Positions 1 to 6,481 of a DNA stretch of 7,155 nt are shown one piece after another. This DNA is from UKL13-2 sp031368465 (GTDB lineage: Bacteria; Pseudomonadota; Gammaproteobacteria; Burkholderiales; Usitatibacteraceae): assembly GCA_031368465.1 (NCBI GenBank), contig JANMNT010000403.1, positions 1 through 7,155 of the forward strand. Reading direction: 5' to 3'. The number at the start of each line of letters is the position of its first letter. The first letter of the stretch is position 1. The notes beneath the pieces are model-generated. The model did no database searches, was not told where the DNA came from, and was given only the letters and a program-made list of their open reading frames with translations. The translations under genes and the position numbers were made by a program.

Positions 1-902
1 ACTGCCGCGATTCCCGCCGTGATCGCCACCCAGCGTGCAAGCCCGCGAACATTTTCGCGACGCGCCAGAAGAATCGCACCGGTTAGCGCGCCAATGCCTA
101 CCGCACTGACAAACAAGCCGTGCAATTCCGCGCCTTTGCCAAACGTTTCGACGGCGATCGCCGGCATCAAAATCGAGTACGGGTTGATCGAAAAACTCAC
201 CAAACCGACAATCAGCACTAATGGCAGGATGACAGGACTGGTCAGCGCGATGCGCCAGCCTTCATACAAATCGCGTGCCAACGATTGGCCTGTGACGATT
301 CGGCCACTCGCATTCGGCTTGATTCTGCTCAGCTGAAACACCACGGCAAGATAAGAAATGGCGTTAATGCCAAAACACGCCGCCTCACCAACACCCGCGA
401 TCAGCAGACCGCCGATCGCCGGGCCGATCAGGCGGGTCGCATTGATATTGGCGGAGTTGAGCGCAATGGCGTTGGGCAAATCGGCGCGGTCTTCAACCAG
501 TTGCACAAAAAATGAATGGCGGGTCGTCACTTCAAGCGCACTCAACGTACCTTGCACAAAGGCAAATGCAGCCAATAGATTGATCGTCATGTAACCGTTA
601 AAGGTCATGATGGCGAGCGCGGAAGCGTGAACGAACAGAATGGTTTGCACGACCATCAACAGCTTGCGACGGCTAACCCGGTCAGATAGTGCGCCGGCAA
701 TTGGCGTGACAAACAAAAACGGAATCAGCGCGAAAAAGCCGATGGTTCCGGTTGCGGCAGTTGAGTTGGTCAGCCGGTAGGCAAGCCACATGATGGCGAC
801 AGACTGCATCCACGAACCCAGTTGTGAGATGGTCTGGCCAAAATAGTAGCGCCGAAAGTTGGCGGAACGCATTGCCCGCAACGCATATGGGAGACCAATC
901 AT
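1..902 (-). CDS. MFS transporter, MFS_3/EntS-like exporter, C-terminus cut off by window edge
   Basis: This is the N-terminal 300 residues of a major facilitator superfamily permease in the inner membrane. The frame is open from ATG 902 to the left edge, so perhaps 100 or more residues are missing. The start region (NFRRYYFGQ, residues 15-23, then GSWMQSVA, 29-36) is typical of the MFS_3 group, which includes the enterobactin exporter EntS. Hydrophobic helices lie near 30-45, 52-71, 81-100, 106-122 and 155-190. MFS motif A is present between helices 2 and 3 as GALSDRVSRRK (70-80). The stretch DLPNAIALNSANINATRLIGPAIGG (first 18 residues at 141-158) is a family hallmark. Helices resume near 223-247 and 260-280. 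Proton-driven drug or siderophore efflux is inferred from the family; the substrate cannot be read. ATG 902 has AGG six bases upstream, and ATG 872 (MRSANF) is a possible alternative. The gene lies 74 bases after valS on the same strand, and its start sits inside a 14-bp tandem repeat. Confidence 0.9.
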   Translation of the reverse strand, partial: MIGLPYALRAMRSANFRRYYFGQTISQLGSWMQSVAIMWLAYRLTNSTAATGTIGFFALIPFLFVTPIAGALSDRVSRRKLLMVVQTILFVHASALAIMTFNGYMTINLLAAFAFVQGTLSALEVTTRHSFFVQLVEDRADLPNAIALNSANINATRLIGPAIGGLLIAGVGEAACFGINAISYLAVVFQLSRIKPNASGRIVTGQSLARDLYEGWRIALTSPVILPLVLIVGLVSFSINPYSILMPAIAVETFGKGAELHGLFVSAVGIGALTGAILLARRENVRGLARWVAITAGIAA

Positions 903-931
903 GGCAGACCTATCATGGCAGGCCGATCATG
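890..931 (-). repeat. Three tandem 14-bp repeats over the exporter start
   Basis: Read on the minus strand the units are CATGATCGGCCTGC (931-918), CATGATAGGTCTGC (917-904) and CATGATTGGTCTCC (903-890), followed by CAT. Units differ at only three positions. Each unit carries an ATG (930, 916, 902) followed by codons for Ile-Gly-Leu-Pro, and all three variable positions are third codon positions that leave MIGLP unchanged. Because 14 is not a multiple of three, copies one and two run into TGA, and only copy three continues into the transporter. The repeat is directly visible; what it does is inferred. Confidence 0.9.
899..930 (-). other. Two overlapping five-codon micro-ORFs (MIGLP-stop) ahead of the exporter
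   Basis: ORF one starts at ATG 930 and stops at TGA 915-913. ORF two starts at ATG 916 and stops at TGA 901-899. Each stop overlaps the next start as ATGA, at 916-913 and 902-899, and the last ATG is the exporter start. The first ATG has a plausible ribosome binding site, GGAA at 938-935, with GGA five bases before the start. The second ATG has only a weak CGG. The third has AGG at 911-909, six bases before the start. Overlaps of this kind allow terminating ribosomes to reinitiate, so the chain could feed translation from the first site to the exporter. Translation of these micro-ORFs is unproven, and chance duplication of the start region is the alternative. Confidence 0.35.
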
Positions 932-966
932 CCGTTCCAACGGCCCGCGGCATTTTCGATCGCGGG
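931..966 (-). other. Paired hairpins in the valS-exporter leader
   Basis: Two inverted repeats sit between the valS stop and the first micro-ORF. The distal one is CCCGCG (966-961) pairing with CGCGGG (949-944) across an 11-base loop, an all-GC 6-bp stem. The proximal one is GCCGTTGGAACGGC (944-931), which can fold as GCCGT/ACGGC with loop TGGA and so holds the candidate ribosome binding site GGAA. The two share base 944, so they may abut or compete. No T-run follows either stem, so neither looks like an intrinsic terminator. A role in translation or mRNA stability is only a possibility. Confidence 0.4.
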
Positions 967-976
967 TGGCTTTTCA

Positions 977-3829
977 TTACCCCAGCTTCGTCAGTTGCGC
1001 TTGCATCGTCGCCAGTTTTTGTTGAAAACCAGCGAGGCGCTCGCGCTCTTGTGCCACAACAGCCGGCGGTGCCTTGTCGGCAAATGCCGGATTGGCGAGC
1101 TTGATGCCGGCCCGCTCAATTTCACCGGTGAGCTTTGCGATTTCTTTCGCCAAGCGCTCACGTTCGACAGCCACATCAATTTCAACTTTCAACATCACAC
1201 GTGCGCCGCCCGCCACCGCCACGGCCGCGTCGGCATCCGGCAGTTGCGGCACCAGCGAAATTTCGGAGAGGCGCGCCAGCGCTTGAAGATAAGGCAAATA
1301 TGCCTGAAACGCCTCACCATTGCTGGTGTTGTTGCTTTCCATTGCCATGAGTGCCGGCACTTTTTCAGCCGGTGACAATTGCATTTCGCTGCGCAAATTG
1401 CGGGTTGCGTTTGTGATTGCTTTGAGGGTGTCGACAAACTGCTCGGCGGCAGGGTCGATTTTTTCCGGCTGTGAGACCGGGTAGGGCGCCAGCATGATGG
1501 TGTCGCCGGACTTTCCCGCCAACGGCGCAATTTTCTGCCACAGCTCTTCGGTGATAAACGGGATGATCGGATGCGCCAGCCGCAACATGACTTCCAACAC
1601 GCGGATCAATGTCCGCCTTGTGCCACGTTGCGCGGCTTCATCACCAACTTGCGCGCCGTTTTGTAGTTGTACCTTGGCCAGTTCAACATACCAATCGCAA
1701 TATTCGTCCCAGACAAATTTGTAGATCGTCATTGCGACATTGTCGAAACGGTATTCCGCGAACCCCTTTGCAACATCGGCTTCGGCGCGTTGCAACTGGC
1801 TGATGATCCACTTATCCGCCTGCGACAGGGTGACCGGCAGGAACTCATCAAGCCCGATATCCTTGCCTTCAACATTCATCAATACATAGCGCGTGGCGTT
1901 CCACAGCTTGTTGCAAAAATTGCGATAACCCTCACAGCGGCTCAAATCAAAATTTAACGTCATCGACAACGGTGCCAATGCCGTGAAGGTGAATCGCAGC
2001 GCGTCGGTGCCGTAGGCGGGAATACCCTTCGGGAAATTCTTTTTGATGTACTTTGCCGCTTTTTCCTTGTGCGCTTCGAGCAGTAATCCCCTGGTGGATT
2101 TTTCCAGCAGGGCGTCAAAGCTGATGCCGTCGATCAAATCCAGCGGATCGAGCGTGTTGCCCTTGGACTTCGACATCTTGTTGCCTTCAGCGTCACGCAC
2201 CATGGCGTTGATGTAGACGTCCCTGAACGGCACTCTGTCCGTGAAGTGCAGTGTCATCATGATCATTCTGGCGACCCAAAAGAAAATAATGTCGTTGCCG
2301 GTCACCAACACATTTGATGGCAAAAACGCCTGCATATCGGCGCGCGTTTTGGCGTCGTCATTCGGCCAGCCGAGCGTGGTGAACGGCACCAGTGCTGAGG
2401 AGAACCAGGTGTCGAGCACGTCATCATCGCGCTTGACCGGCTTGCCACCCGCTTTGGCTTCTGCTTCGGCTTGTGTTCGTGCGACGTACACGTTGCCGGC
2501 GTCGTCGTAATAGGCGGGAATCTGATGTCCCCACCACAATTGTCGCGAGATGCACCAGTCTTGAATGTTGTTAAGCCAATGGTTGTAGGTTGCAGCCCAA
2601 TGGTCCGGATAAAATTTGACCTGACCTGATGCGACGGCGTCGAGGCCGCGTTTAGCGAGGCCATCCATCTTCACGAACCACTGATCCGTCAACATCGGCT
2701 CGATGATGGTGTTGGTGCGATCAGAACGCGGCACATTGAGTTTGTGTTTTTTCTCAGAGACCAATGCGCCGAGGGCTGCGAGATCTTTTAATACGACTTT
2801 GCGCGCCTCAAAACGATCAAGGCCACGATAGCTGACTGGTGCAGCGTCATTGATCTTTGCGTCGAGTGTCAAAATGCTGATGGTTTCGAGTTTGTGCCGC
2901 AGCCCGATCTGATAGTCGTTGACGTCATGCGCCGGCGTGATCTTCACACATCCGGTTCCAAATTCCTTGTCGACATAGCTGTCGGCGATGATCGGAATCG
3001 ACCGATTCGATAACGGCAACATTAATTGCTTGCCGACCAAATGCTGATAGCGCGCGTCATCGGGATGCACCGCCACCGCAACGTCACCCAACATCGTCTC
3101 CGGACGCGTGGTCGCCACGGTGAGCCCTGTTACGCCATTGATGGGGCCATCGGCAAACGGATAATGAATCTCCCAGAGTTTGCCATCTTCTTCTTGGCTA
3201 ATCACTTCCAAGTCCGAGACTGCCGTGCCCAGTACCGGGTCCCAGCTCACCAAGCGTTTACCGCGATAAATGAGGCCTTGTTCATGCAAACGCACAAATA
3301 CTTCCACCACGGCCGCCGACATCTTTTCGTCCATGGTGAAGTAGCCGGCCTTGTCGCCTTCGGTATCAGCGTAGTCCCAGTTGGCGGAATCACCCAGACG
3401 GCGCATTTGGCGGGTAATCGTTGAGCCGGATTCATGTTTCCAATCCCAGACCCGCTTCAAAAAATTCTCGCGACCCAATTCGGGGCGCGACGTGCCTTCA
3501 GCCTGCAACTGGCGCTCGACCACGATCTGTGTGGCGATACCGGCGTGGTCGGTGCCAACGATCCAGTTGGTGTTATCACCGCGCATGCGGTGGTAACGCA
3601 CCAGCGCGTCCATCAACGTTTGCTGAAACGCGTGGCCCATGTGCAGCGTGCCGGTCACGTTCGGTGGCGGCAACTGTACTGAGTAGGCTGATTTGGTGGC
3701 GTCACCACAGTGGGCGAAATAGCCGGCGGCCTCCCAGACCGGATACCAGCTAGCTTCAATCGCATTCGGATCGAAGGATTTGGCGAGGTCACTTGCACTG
3801 GAAGCGGCGGAAGCAGTTGCGTCGTTCAT
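977..3829 (-). CDS. valS: Valyl-tRNA synthetase (ValRS), class I, complete
   Basis: This cytoplasmic enzyme charges tRNA-Val with valine using ATP and hydrolyses mischarged Thr-tRNA-Val. From ATG 3829 it is 950 residues (E. coli ValRS is 951). Visible parts are PPPNVTGTLHMGH (54-66) with the HIGH-type site HMGH; the editing domain, roughly 200-410, with ATTRPETMLGD (239-249) and GTGCVKITPAHD (291-302); WCISRQLWWGHQIPAY (425-440); DDDVLDTWFSS (468-478); and the ATP-binding loop NKMSKSKGN (550-558). An anticodon-binding helical domain follows at about 670-830. A C-terminal charged coiled-coil arm, about 884-948, is typical of ValRS. ATG 3829 is chosen over 3847 because GGA lies seven bases before it and the upstream ATG has no such site. 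The Ala/Ser-rich stretch at residues 4-13 precedes the conserved start. An insertion of about eight acidic residues lies at 152-162. The gene begins 54 bases after the small helical gene and is probably transcribed with holC. Confidence 0.98.
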   Translation of the reverse strand: MNDATASAASSASDLAKSFDPNAIEASWYPVWEAAGYFAHCGDATKSAYSVQLPPPNVTGTLHMGHAFQQTLMDALVRYHRMRGDNTNWIVGTDHAGIATQIVVERQLQAEGTSRPELGRENFLKRVWDWKHESGSTITRQMRRLGDSANWDYADTEGDKAGYFTMDEKMSAAVVEVFVRLHEQGLIYRGKRLVSWDPVLGTAVSDLEVISQEEDGKLWEIHYPFADGPINGVTGLTVATTRPETMLGDVAVAVHPDDARYQHLVGKQLMLPLSNRSIPIIADSYVDKEFGTGCVKITPAHDVNDYQIGLRHKLETISILTLDAKINDAAPVSYRGLDRFEARKVVLKDLAALGALVSEKKHKLNVPRSDRTNTIIEPMLTDQWFVKMDGLAKRGLDAVASGQVKFYPDHWAATYNHWLNNIQDWCISRQLWWGHQIPAYYDDAGNVYVARTQAEAEAKAGGKPVKRDDDVLDTWFSSALVPFTTLGWPNDDAKTRADMQAFLPSNVLVTGNDIIFFWVARMIMMTLHFTDRVPFRDVYINAMVRDAEGNKMSKSKGNTLDPLDLIDGISFDALLEKSTRGLLLEAHKEKAAKYIKKNFPKGIPAYGTDALRFTFTALAPLSMTLNFDLSRCEGYRNFCNKLWNATRYVLMNVEGKDIGLDEFLPVTLSQADKWIISQLQRAEADVAKGFAEYRFDNVAMTIYKFVWDEYCDWYVELAKVQLQNGAQVGDEAAQRGTRRTLIRVLEVMLRLAHPIIPFITEELWQKIAPLAGKSGDTIMLAPYPVSQPEKIDPAAEQFVDTLKAITNATRNLRSEMQLSPAEKVPALMAMESNNTSNGEAFQAYLPYLQALARLSEISLVPQLPDADAAVAVAGGARVMLKVEIDVAVERERLAKEIAKLTGEIERAGIKLANPAFADKAPPAVVAQERERLAGFQQKLATMQAQLTKLG

Positions 3830-3839
3830 GAAATTTTCC

Positions 3840-3859
3840 GTCCGCATGGTGTGGCGGAC
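3840..3859 (-). promoter_or_regulatory. Perfect 6-bp hairpin just ahead of the valS ribosome binding site
   Basis: On the minus strand GTCCGC (3859-3854) pairs with GCGGAC (3845-3840) across the loop CACACCAT. The valS ribosome binding GGA (3839-3837) starts at the base right after the stem. The stem is followed by GGAAAA rather than a T-run, so it is not an intrinsic terminator. Its position could affect ribosome access or mark an mRNA processing site, but this is inferred from position only. No T-box features or valine-codon leader peptide are visible. Confidence 0.35.
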
Positions 3860-3883
3860 TGTTATAACGGTATGAAGAAAAGC

Positions 3884-4321
3884 CTACTTGTTGCCGGCTG
3901 TGATGTCGTTGCGATTGCGCAGCCGGTCGGCCAGCGCAGCGTTGACCGCGTCGCCAATTTCATTGGCAATACTTTGTTTCATATCGGCCAGCACATGGCC
4001 CACGGTCGCATTGAGCTGGGTTTGAAATTGTTCACTCAGTCGTGCCTCCAGACTGGTCGCAAGTTCGGCGTCAATACGTTGCGATACCCGCGTAAAAATA
4101 TCTTGCGACAACTGGTCAACCTCGGCATCTGTCAACTGTGTGAGCAGGTCCGGCTTGTGCACAGCCGGTGCTGTGTTGCCTGCTTCCGGCGCCCATTCTG
4201 GTGCCCCAACCAAATCGGTCAAGACTGGAATATTGCGATCGTCCGCTTCGAAACTGCGCTTGCCGACCAACGCATCAACTTTGCCCGCCAGCTTTTCTGC
4301 GTTTTCTTTGTCGTGATCCAT
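3884..4321 (-). CDS. Small helical protein of unknown function between holC and valS (possibly DUF2486-like)
   Basis: This is a 145-residue soluble, acidic protein with no signal peptide or membrane segment. The N-terminal 60 residues look flexible and carry the short motif IPVLTDLV (31-38). Residues 60-135 read as a nearly continuous amphipathic helix or coiled coil (TQLTDAEVDQLSQDIFTRVS, then LEARLSEQFQTQLNATVGHV). I do not recognise a catalytic motif. Small proteins with an IPVLT-type N-terminus and a helical tail occur beside holC in betaproteobacteria, and I believe some are catalogued as DUF2486, but that link is from memory and uncertain. Its ATG (4321-4319) overlaps the holC TAA by one base as TAATG, which favours translational coupling to holC. 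The stop lies 54 bases before the valS ATG. A partner role for HolC or ValRS would be guesswork. Confidence 0.8.
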   Translation of the reverse strand: MDHDKENAEKLAGKVDALVGKRSFEADDRNIPVLTDLVGAPEWAPEAGNTAPAVHKPDLLTQLTDAEVDQLSQDIFTRVSQRIDAELATSLEARLSEQFQTQLNATVGHVLADMKQSIANEIGDAVNAALADRLRNRNDITAGNK

Positions 4322-4746
4322 TATTTCGCCGCCGCCATGTCAAGGTTTTGAATTTCAAATCCGCGGGACTTATAAAATTTCAGACGTTCGCGCGCCTTGG
4401 CACGATCGTTGTCATCCATTGAAACAACCTCGCGTAAAAAATCGAACCGGGTGAAATAGGGCGGCGGCTCATCGCCGAGGTTAAGCAACGCATCGTGGTG
4501 TGGCAGCGCTGAGTCTGCCTGTGCGATGACGACCGGTGTTGCGGCAGCCAGCGGATGATCCGCGCGCACATGTGGCACAAACGACAACTGCGAAAACGTC
4601 CACAGCAGCCGGTCAAATTCGCTCGCCGTTGCTTCGTCGGGTGCATACACAATCAGCCGTTTACCGCCGTCGATTGCCTTCTTGGCCAGTTTGCAGCCAA
4701 ACGAGAGCTTGTTGTCGACGTTGAAAAAAAACTTCACTTCTGTCAT
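4321..4746 (-). CDS. holC: DNA polymerase III chi subunit (HolC), complete
   Basis: Chi is the clamp-loader accessory subunit that, with psi (HolD), links the DNA polymerase III holoenzyme to single-strand binding protein. The product is 141 residues (E. coli HolC is 147). Family features are the opening strand VKFFFNV (4-10), the LLW at 47-49, SFVPH (55-59), PVVIA (71-75) and the C-terminal helix RERLKFYKSRGF (119-130). The order of these matches the E. coli protein, whose equivalents are LW, SFVPH, PVEIA and ARERYKAYRVAGF. ATG 4746 is chosen because GGA stands five bases upstream; the longer reading from TTG 4788 adds 14 residues unlike the family. The gene follows pepA by 73 bases and overlaps the next gene, giving the classical pepA-holC-valS order with one insertion. 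An eight-T run covers codons 6-8. Confidence 0.95.
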   Translation of the reverse strand: MTEVKFFFNVDNKLSFGCKLAKKAIDGGKRLIVYAPDEATASEFDRLLWTFSQLSFVPHVRADHPLAAATPVVIAQADSALPHHDALLNLGDEPPPYFTRFDFLREVVSMDDNDRAKARERLKFYKSRGFEIQNLDMAAAK

Positions 4747-4819
4747 CACGATCCGCCAGCGGGTTATCCGGTGTCGTGGCAGTGACAAAATGAATCGTCA
4801 CCACCGCGTCGAAAATACA

Positions 4820-6301
4820 TTACAGGCCGGCGCGTTTCATCAGGAATTTTGACAACAGTGGTACCGGTCTGCCGGTTGCACCCTTATCCTTGCCGGAATT
4901 CCATGCGGTACCGGCAATGTCCAGATGCGCCCATTTGTACGTCTTGGTAAACCGGCCAAGGAAACACGCAGCGGTAATCGAGCCGCCGGCGCGGCCGCTG
5001 CCGATGTTCGGAATGTCGGCGAAATTGGACCTTAATTGTTCGTCATATTCTTCGCCCATCGGCAACAACCAGGCTTTGTCGTGTGCGGCATGGCCGGCGG
5101 CGACCAACTCCGCACCAAGTTTGTCATCATTGGCAAAAATGCCCGAGGTGACGTGACCCAACGCAATCACCATCGCGCCGGTCAAGGTCGCGGCGTCAAC
5201 CACAACCTCAGGTTTGAAGCGCTCGGCGTAGGTCAGGGCGTCACACAAAATCAGGCGGCCTTCGGCGTCGGTGTTGAGGATCTCAACGGTTTGGCCGGAC
5301 ATCGAGGTGACCACATCGCCGGGACGCGTGGCGTTGCCGCCCGGCATGTTCTCGCAGGTCGGTACCAGCATGACGACATTGAGCGGCAGTTTCATCATGC
5401 CGACCATTTTCATGGTGCCAATCATCGCGCCCGCACCACCCATGTCGTACTTCATTTCGTCCATTTCGGCAGACGGTTTGATCGAAATGCCACCGGTGTC
5501 GAAGGTGATACCCTTGCCGACCAGCACCACCGGCTTCTGACCCTTCTTGCCGCCATTGTGTTCGAGCACAATAAATTTTGGTGGCAGGTATGAGCCTTTC
5601 GAAACGGACAGCAGCGTGTTCATGCCAAGCTTTTCCATGTCTTTTTTCTCGAGCACGGTGCACTTGAATTTGTAGTCCTTGGCAAGTTTTTTGGCGGTGT
5701 TGGCCAGATATGCCGGCGTGGCGATATTCGGTGGCAAATTGCCCAACTCCTTGGTCAACTGCATCGCTTCACCAATGGCTTCGCCTGACTTGATGGCGGA
5801 TTTGACGGCCTTCTCATCTACTTTGCCGTTGAGATGAAAGGTCAATGCCTTACCCACCGTTTTTGAGTCGGATTTTTTGGTTGCGGTATAACGATACGCG
5901 CCGTCAATCGCCGCAATCACGGCCCGCTCGACTTTGTGCGCCAGGTCTTTGCTCAAATTTGTGTCAAGCGGCAGTGTGACGTCGGTGACGGCGGTTGACT
6001 TTAGCGCCTTGAACGCGGCGATGATTGCCTTGCAAAAGCTATGGGTGCCGTATTTGGCCTCTTCGCCCAAGCCGACCAGCAGCACGCGCTTGGCCGCGAC
6101 GCCGTCCAATTTGTGCAATAAGAGGGTGCTGCCAATTTTTCCGGAAATGTCGCCTGACGCTGCCGCTGCGGCGATGGCACCTTTTGACGATTTGTCCAAT
6201 GTGGTCGCTGCGAACGCGAGCTTTTTTGATTCCCAGACCCCGACCAGGACACAGTCGGTTTTGTGTTTTGAGAGGTCGCCGGTAGTAATGCTGAATTGCA
6301 T
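4820..6301 (-). CDS. pepA: Cytosol aminopeptidase A, M17 leucyl aminopeptidase, complete
   Basis: PepA removes N-terminal residues, preferably leucine, from peptides in the cytoplasm. It is a two-metal hexameric enzyme and in E. coli also binds DNA at Xer sites and at carAB. From ATG 6301 it has 493 residues (E. coli 503). The catalytic domain spans about 170-493. Metal ligands by family alignment are K263 and D268 in VGKGITFDTGG (261-271), D286 in KYDMGG, and D345 and E347 in NTDAEGRL (343-350). Catalytic residues are K275 and R349. All sit exactly seven positions before their E. coli counterparts (K270, D275, D293, D352, E354, K282, R356), so the site is intact. The N-terminal domain (1-165) is the usual less conserved PepA domain. 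ATG 6301 is chosen for GGAG six bases upstream; the longer reading from TTG 6418 overlaps the promoter. Whether this homologue binds DNA cannot be read from sequence. Confidence 0.98.
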   Translation of the reverse strand: MQFSITTGDLSKHKTDCVLVGVWESKKLAFAATTLDKSSKGAIAAAAASGDISGKIGSTLLLHKLDGVAAKRVLLVGLGEEAKYGTHSFCKAIIAAFKALKSTAVTDVTLPLDTNLSKDLAHKVERAVIAAIDGAYRYTATKKSDSKTVGKALTFHLNGKVDEKAVKSAIKSGEAIGEAMQLTKELGNLPPNIATPAYLANTAKKLAKDYKFKCTVLEKKDMEKLGMNTLLSVSKGSYLPPKFIVLEHNGGKKGQKPVVLVGKGITFDTGGISIKPSAEMDEMKYDMGGAGAMIGTMKMVGMMKLPLNVVMLVPTCENMPGGNATRPGDVVTSMSGQTVEILNTDAEGRLILCDALTYAERFKPEVVVDAATLTGAMVIALGHVTSGIFANDDKLGAELVAAGHAAHDKAWLLPMGEEYDEQLRSNFADIPNIGSGRAGGSITAACFLGRFTKTYKWAHLDIAGTAWNSGKDKGATGRPVPLLSKFLMKRAGL

Positions 6302-6307
6302 GTTTTT

Positions 6308-6311
6308 CTCC
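6308..6311 (-). promoter_or_regulatory. Ribosome binding site of pepA (GGAG)
   Basis: GGAG at 6311-6308 is followed by AAAAAC and then ATG 6301, a six-base spacing. It is the clearest Shine-Dalgarno sequence in the window and fixes the pepA start at 6301 rather than at the upstream TTG. Confidence 0.85.
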
Positions 6312-6388
6312 AGATGGGTGCGGGGGCGCCGCGCCGAAGCCCTGCCGGAAGGTGGCAATGGATGGCTCTGGCGTGGCCGTAAAGACAA

Positions 6389-6418
6389 ATTATCGCCTGT
6401 TGCGACGCCTTGCGTCAA
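6389..6418 (-). promoter_or_regulatory. Sigma70-type promoter for pepA and probably the downstream genes
   Basis: The -35 box TTGACG (6418-6413) and the -10 box GATAAT (6394-6389) each match consensus at five of six bases and are 18 bases apart. Transcription would start near 6380-6383, giving a leader of about 80 bases before ATG 6301. No other comparably good promoter was seen in the other gaps, so it may serve pepA, holC, the small gene, valS and the exporter. Read-through from the upstream gene is also possible because no terminator follows that gene. Confidence 0.7.
6404..6416 (-). promoter_or_regulatory. Inverted repeat in the pepA promoter spacer, possible operator
   Basis: GACGC (6416-6412) and GCGTC (6408-6404) form an exact inverted repeat separated by three bases. 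It overlaps the 3' end of the -35 box and the upstream half of the spacer. A dimeric regulator bound here would block RNA polymerase. At 5 bp per arm it could easily be chance, and no regulator is encoded nearby. Confidence 0.25.
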
Positions 6419-6481
6419 AACTTGTGATCCGCCCAGCCGGCAAGACTGATGTGATGATGATGGCCAGCCACGTTCCCTGCG

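Noticed and set aside
824..1375. 183-residue plus-strand reading frame
   Set aside because: It runs antisense over the exporter start and the valS C-terminus, and its composition is typical of a shadow frame.
3861..3866. TATAAC as a -10 box for a valS promoter
   Set aside because: No acceptable -35 hexamer stands 16-19 bases upstream (AAGTAG and neighbours).
3872..3900. Possible terminator after the small gene (AGCC/GGCT followed by TTTT)
   Set aside because: The stem is only 4 bp with an 11-base loop, too weak for an intrinsic terminator, and it would separate valS from its likely transcript.
3710..4351. 213-residue plus-strand reading frame
   Set aside because: It lies antisense to the valS start and the small helical gene, has Cys/Arg-rich composition unlike a real protein and crosses a gene boundary. 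The minus-strand genes fully explain the region.
4747..4788. HolC start at TTG 4788
   Set aside because: The added 14 residues are basic and unlike the family, whereas ATG 4746 has GGA five bases upstream.
4770..4800. GTGAC/GTCAC hairpin between pepA and holC
   Set aside because: The 5-bp stem has a 10-base loop and no following T-run, so it is within chance expectation.
5036..5593. 185-residue plus-strand reading frame
   Set aside because: It is antisense to the pepA catalytic core, with His/Gly-rich shadow composition and no family resemblance.
6302..6418. PepA with a 39-residue N-terminal extension starting at TTG 6418
   Set aside because: The TTG is part of the -35 box, the extension is low-complexity Arg/Pro-rich sequence, and ATG 6301 has GGAG at ideal spacing and matches the family start.
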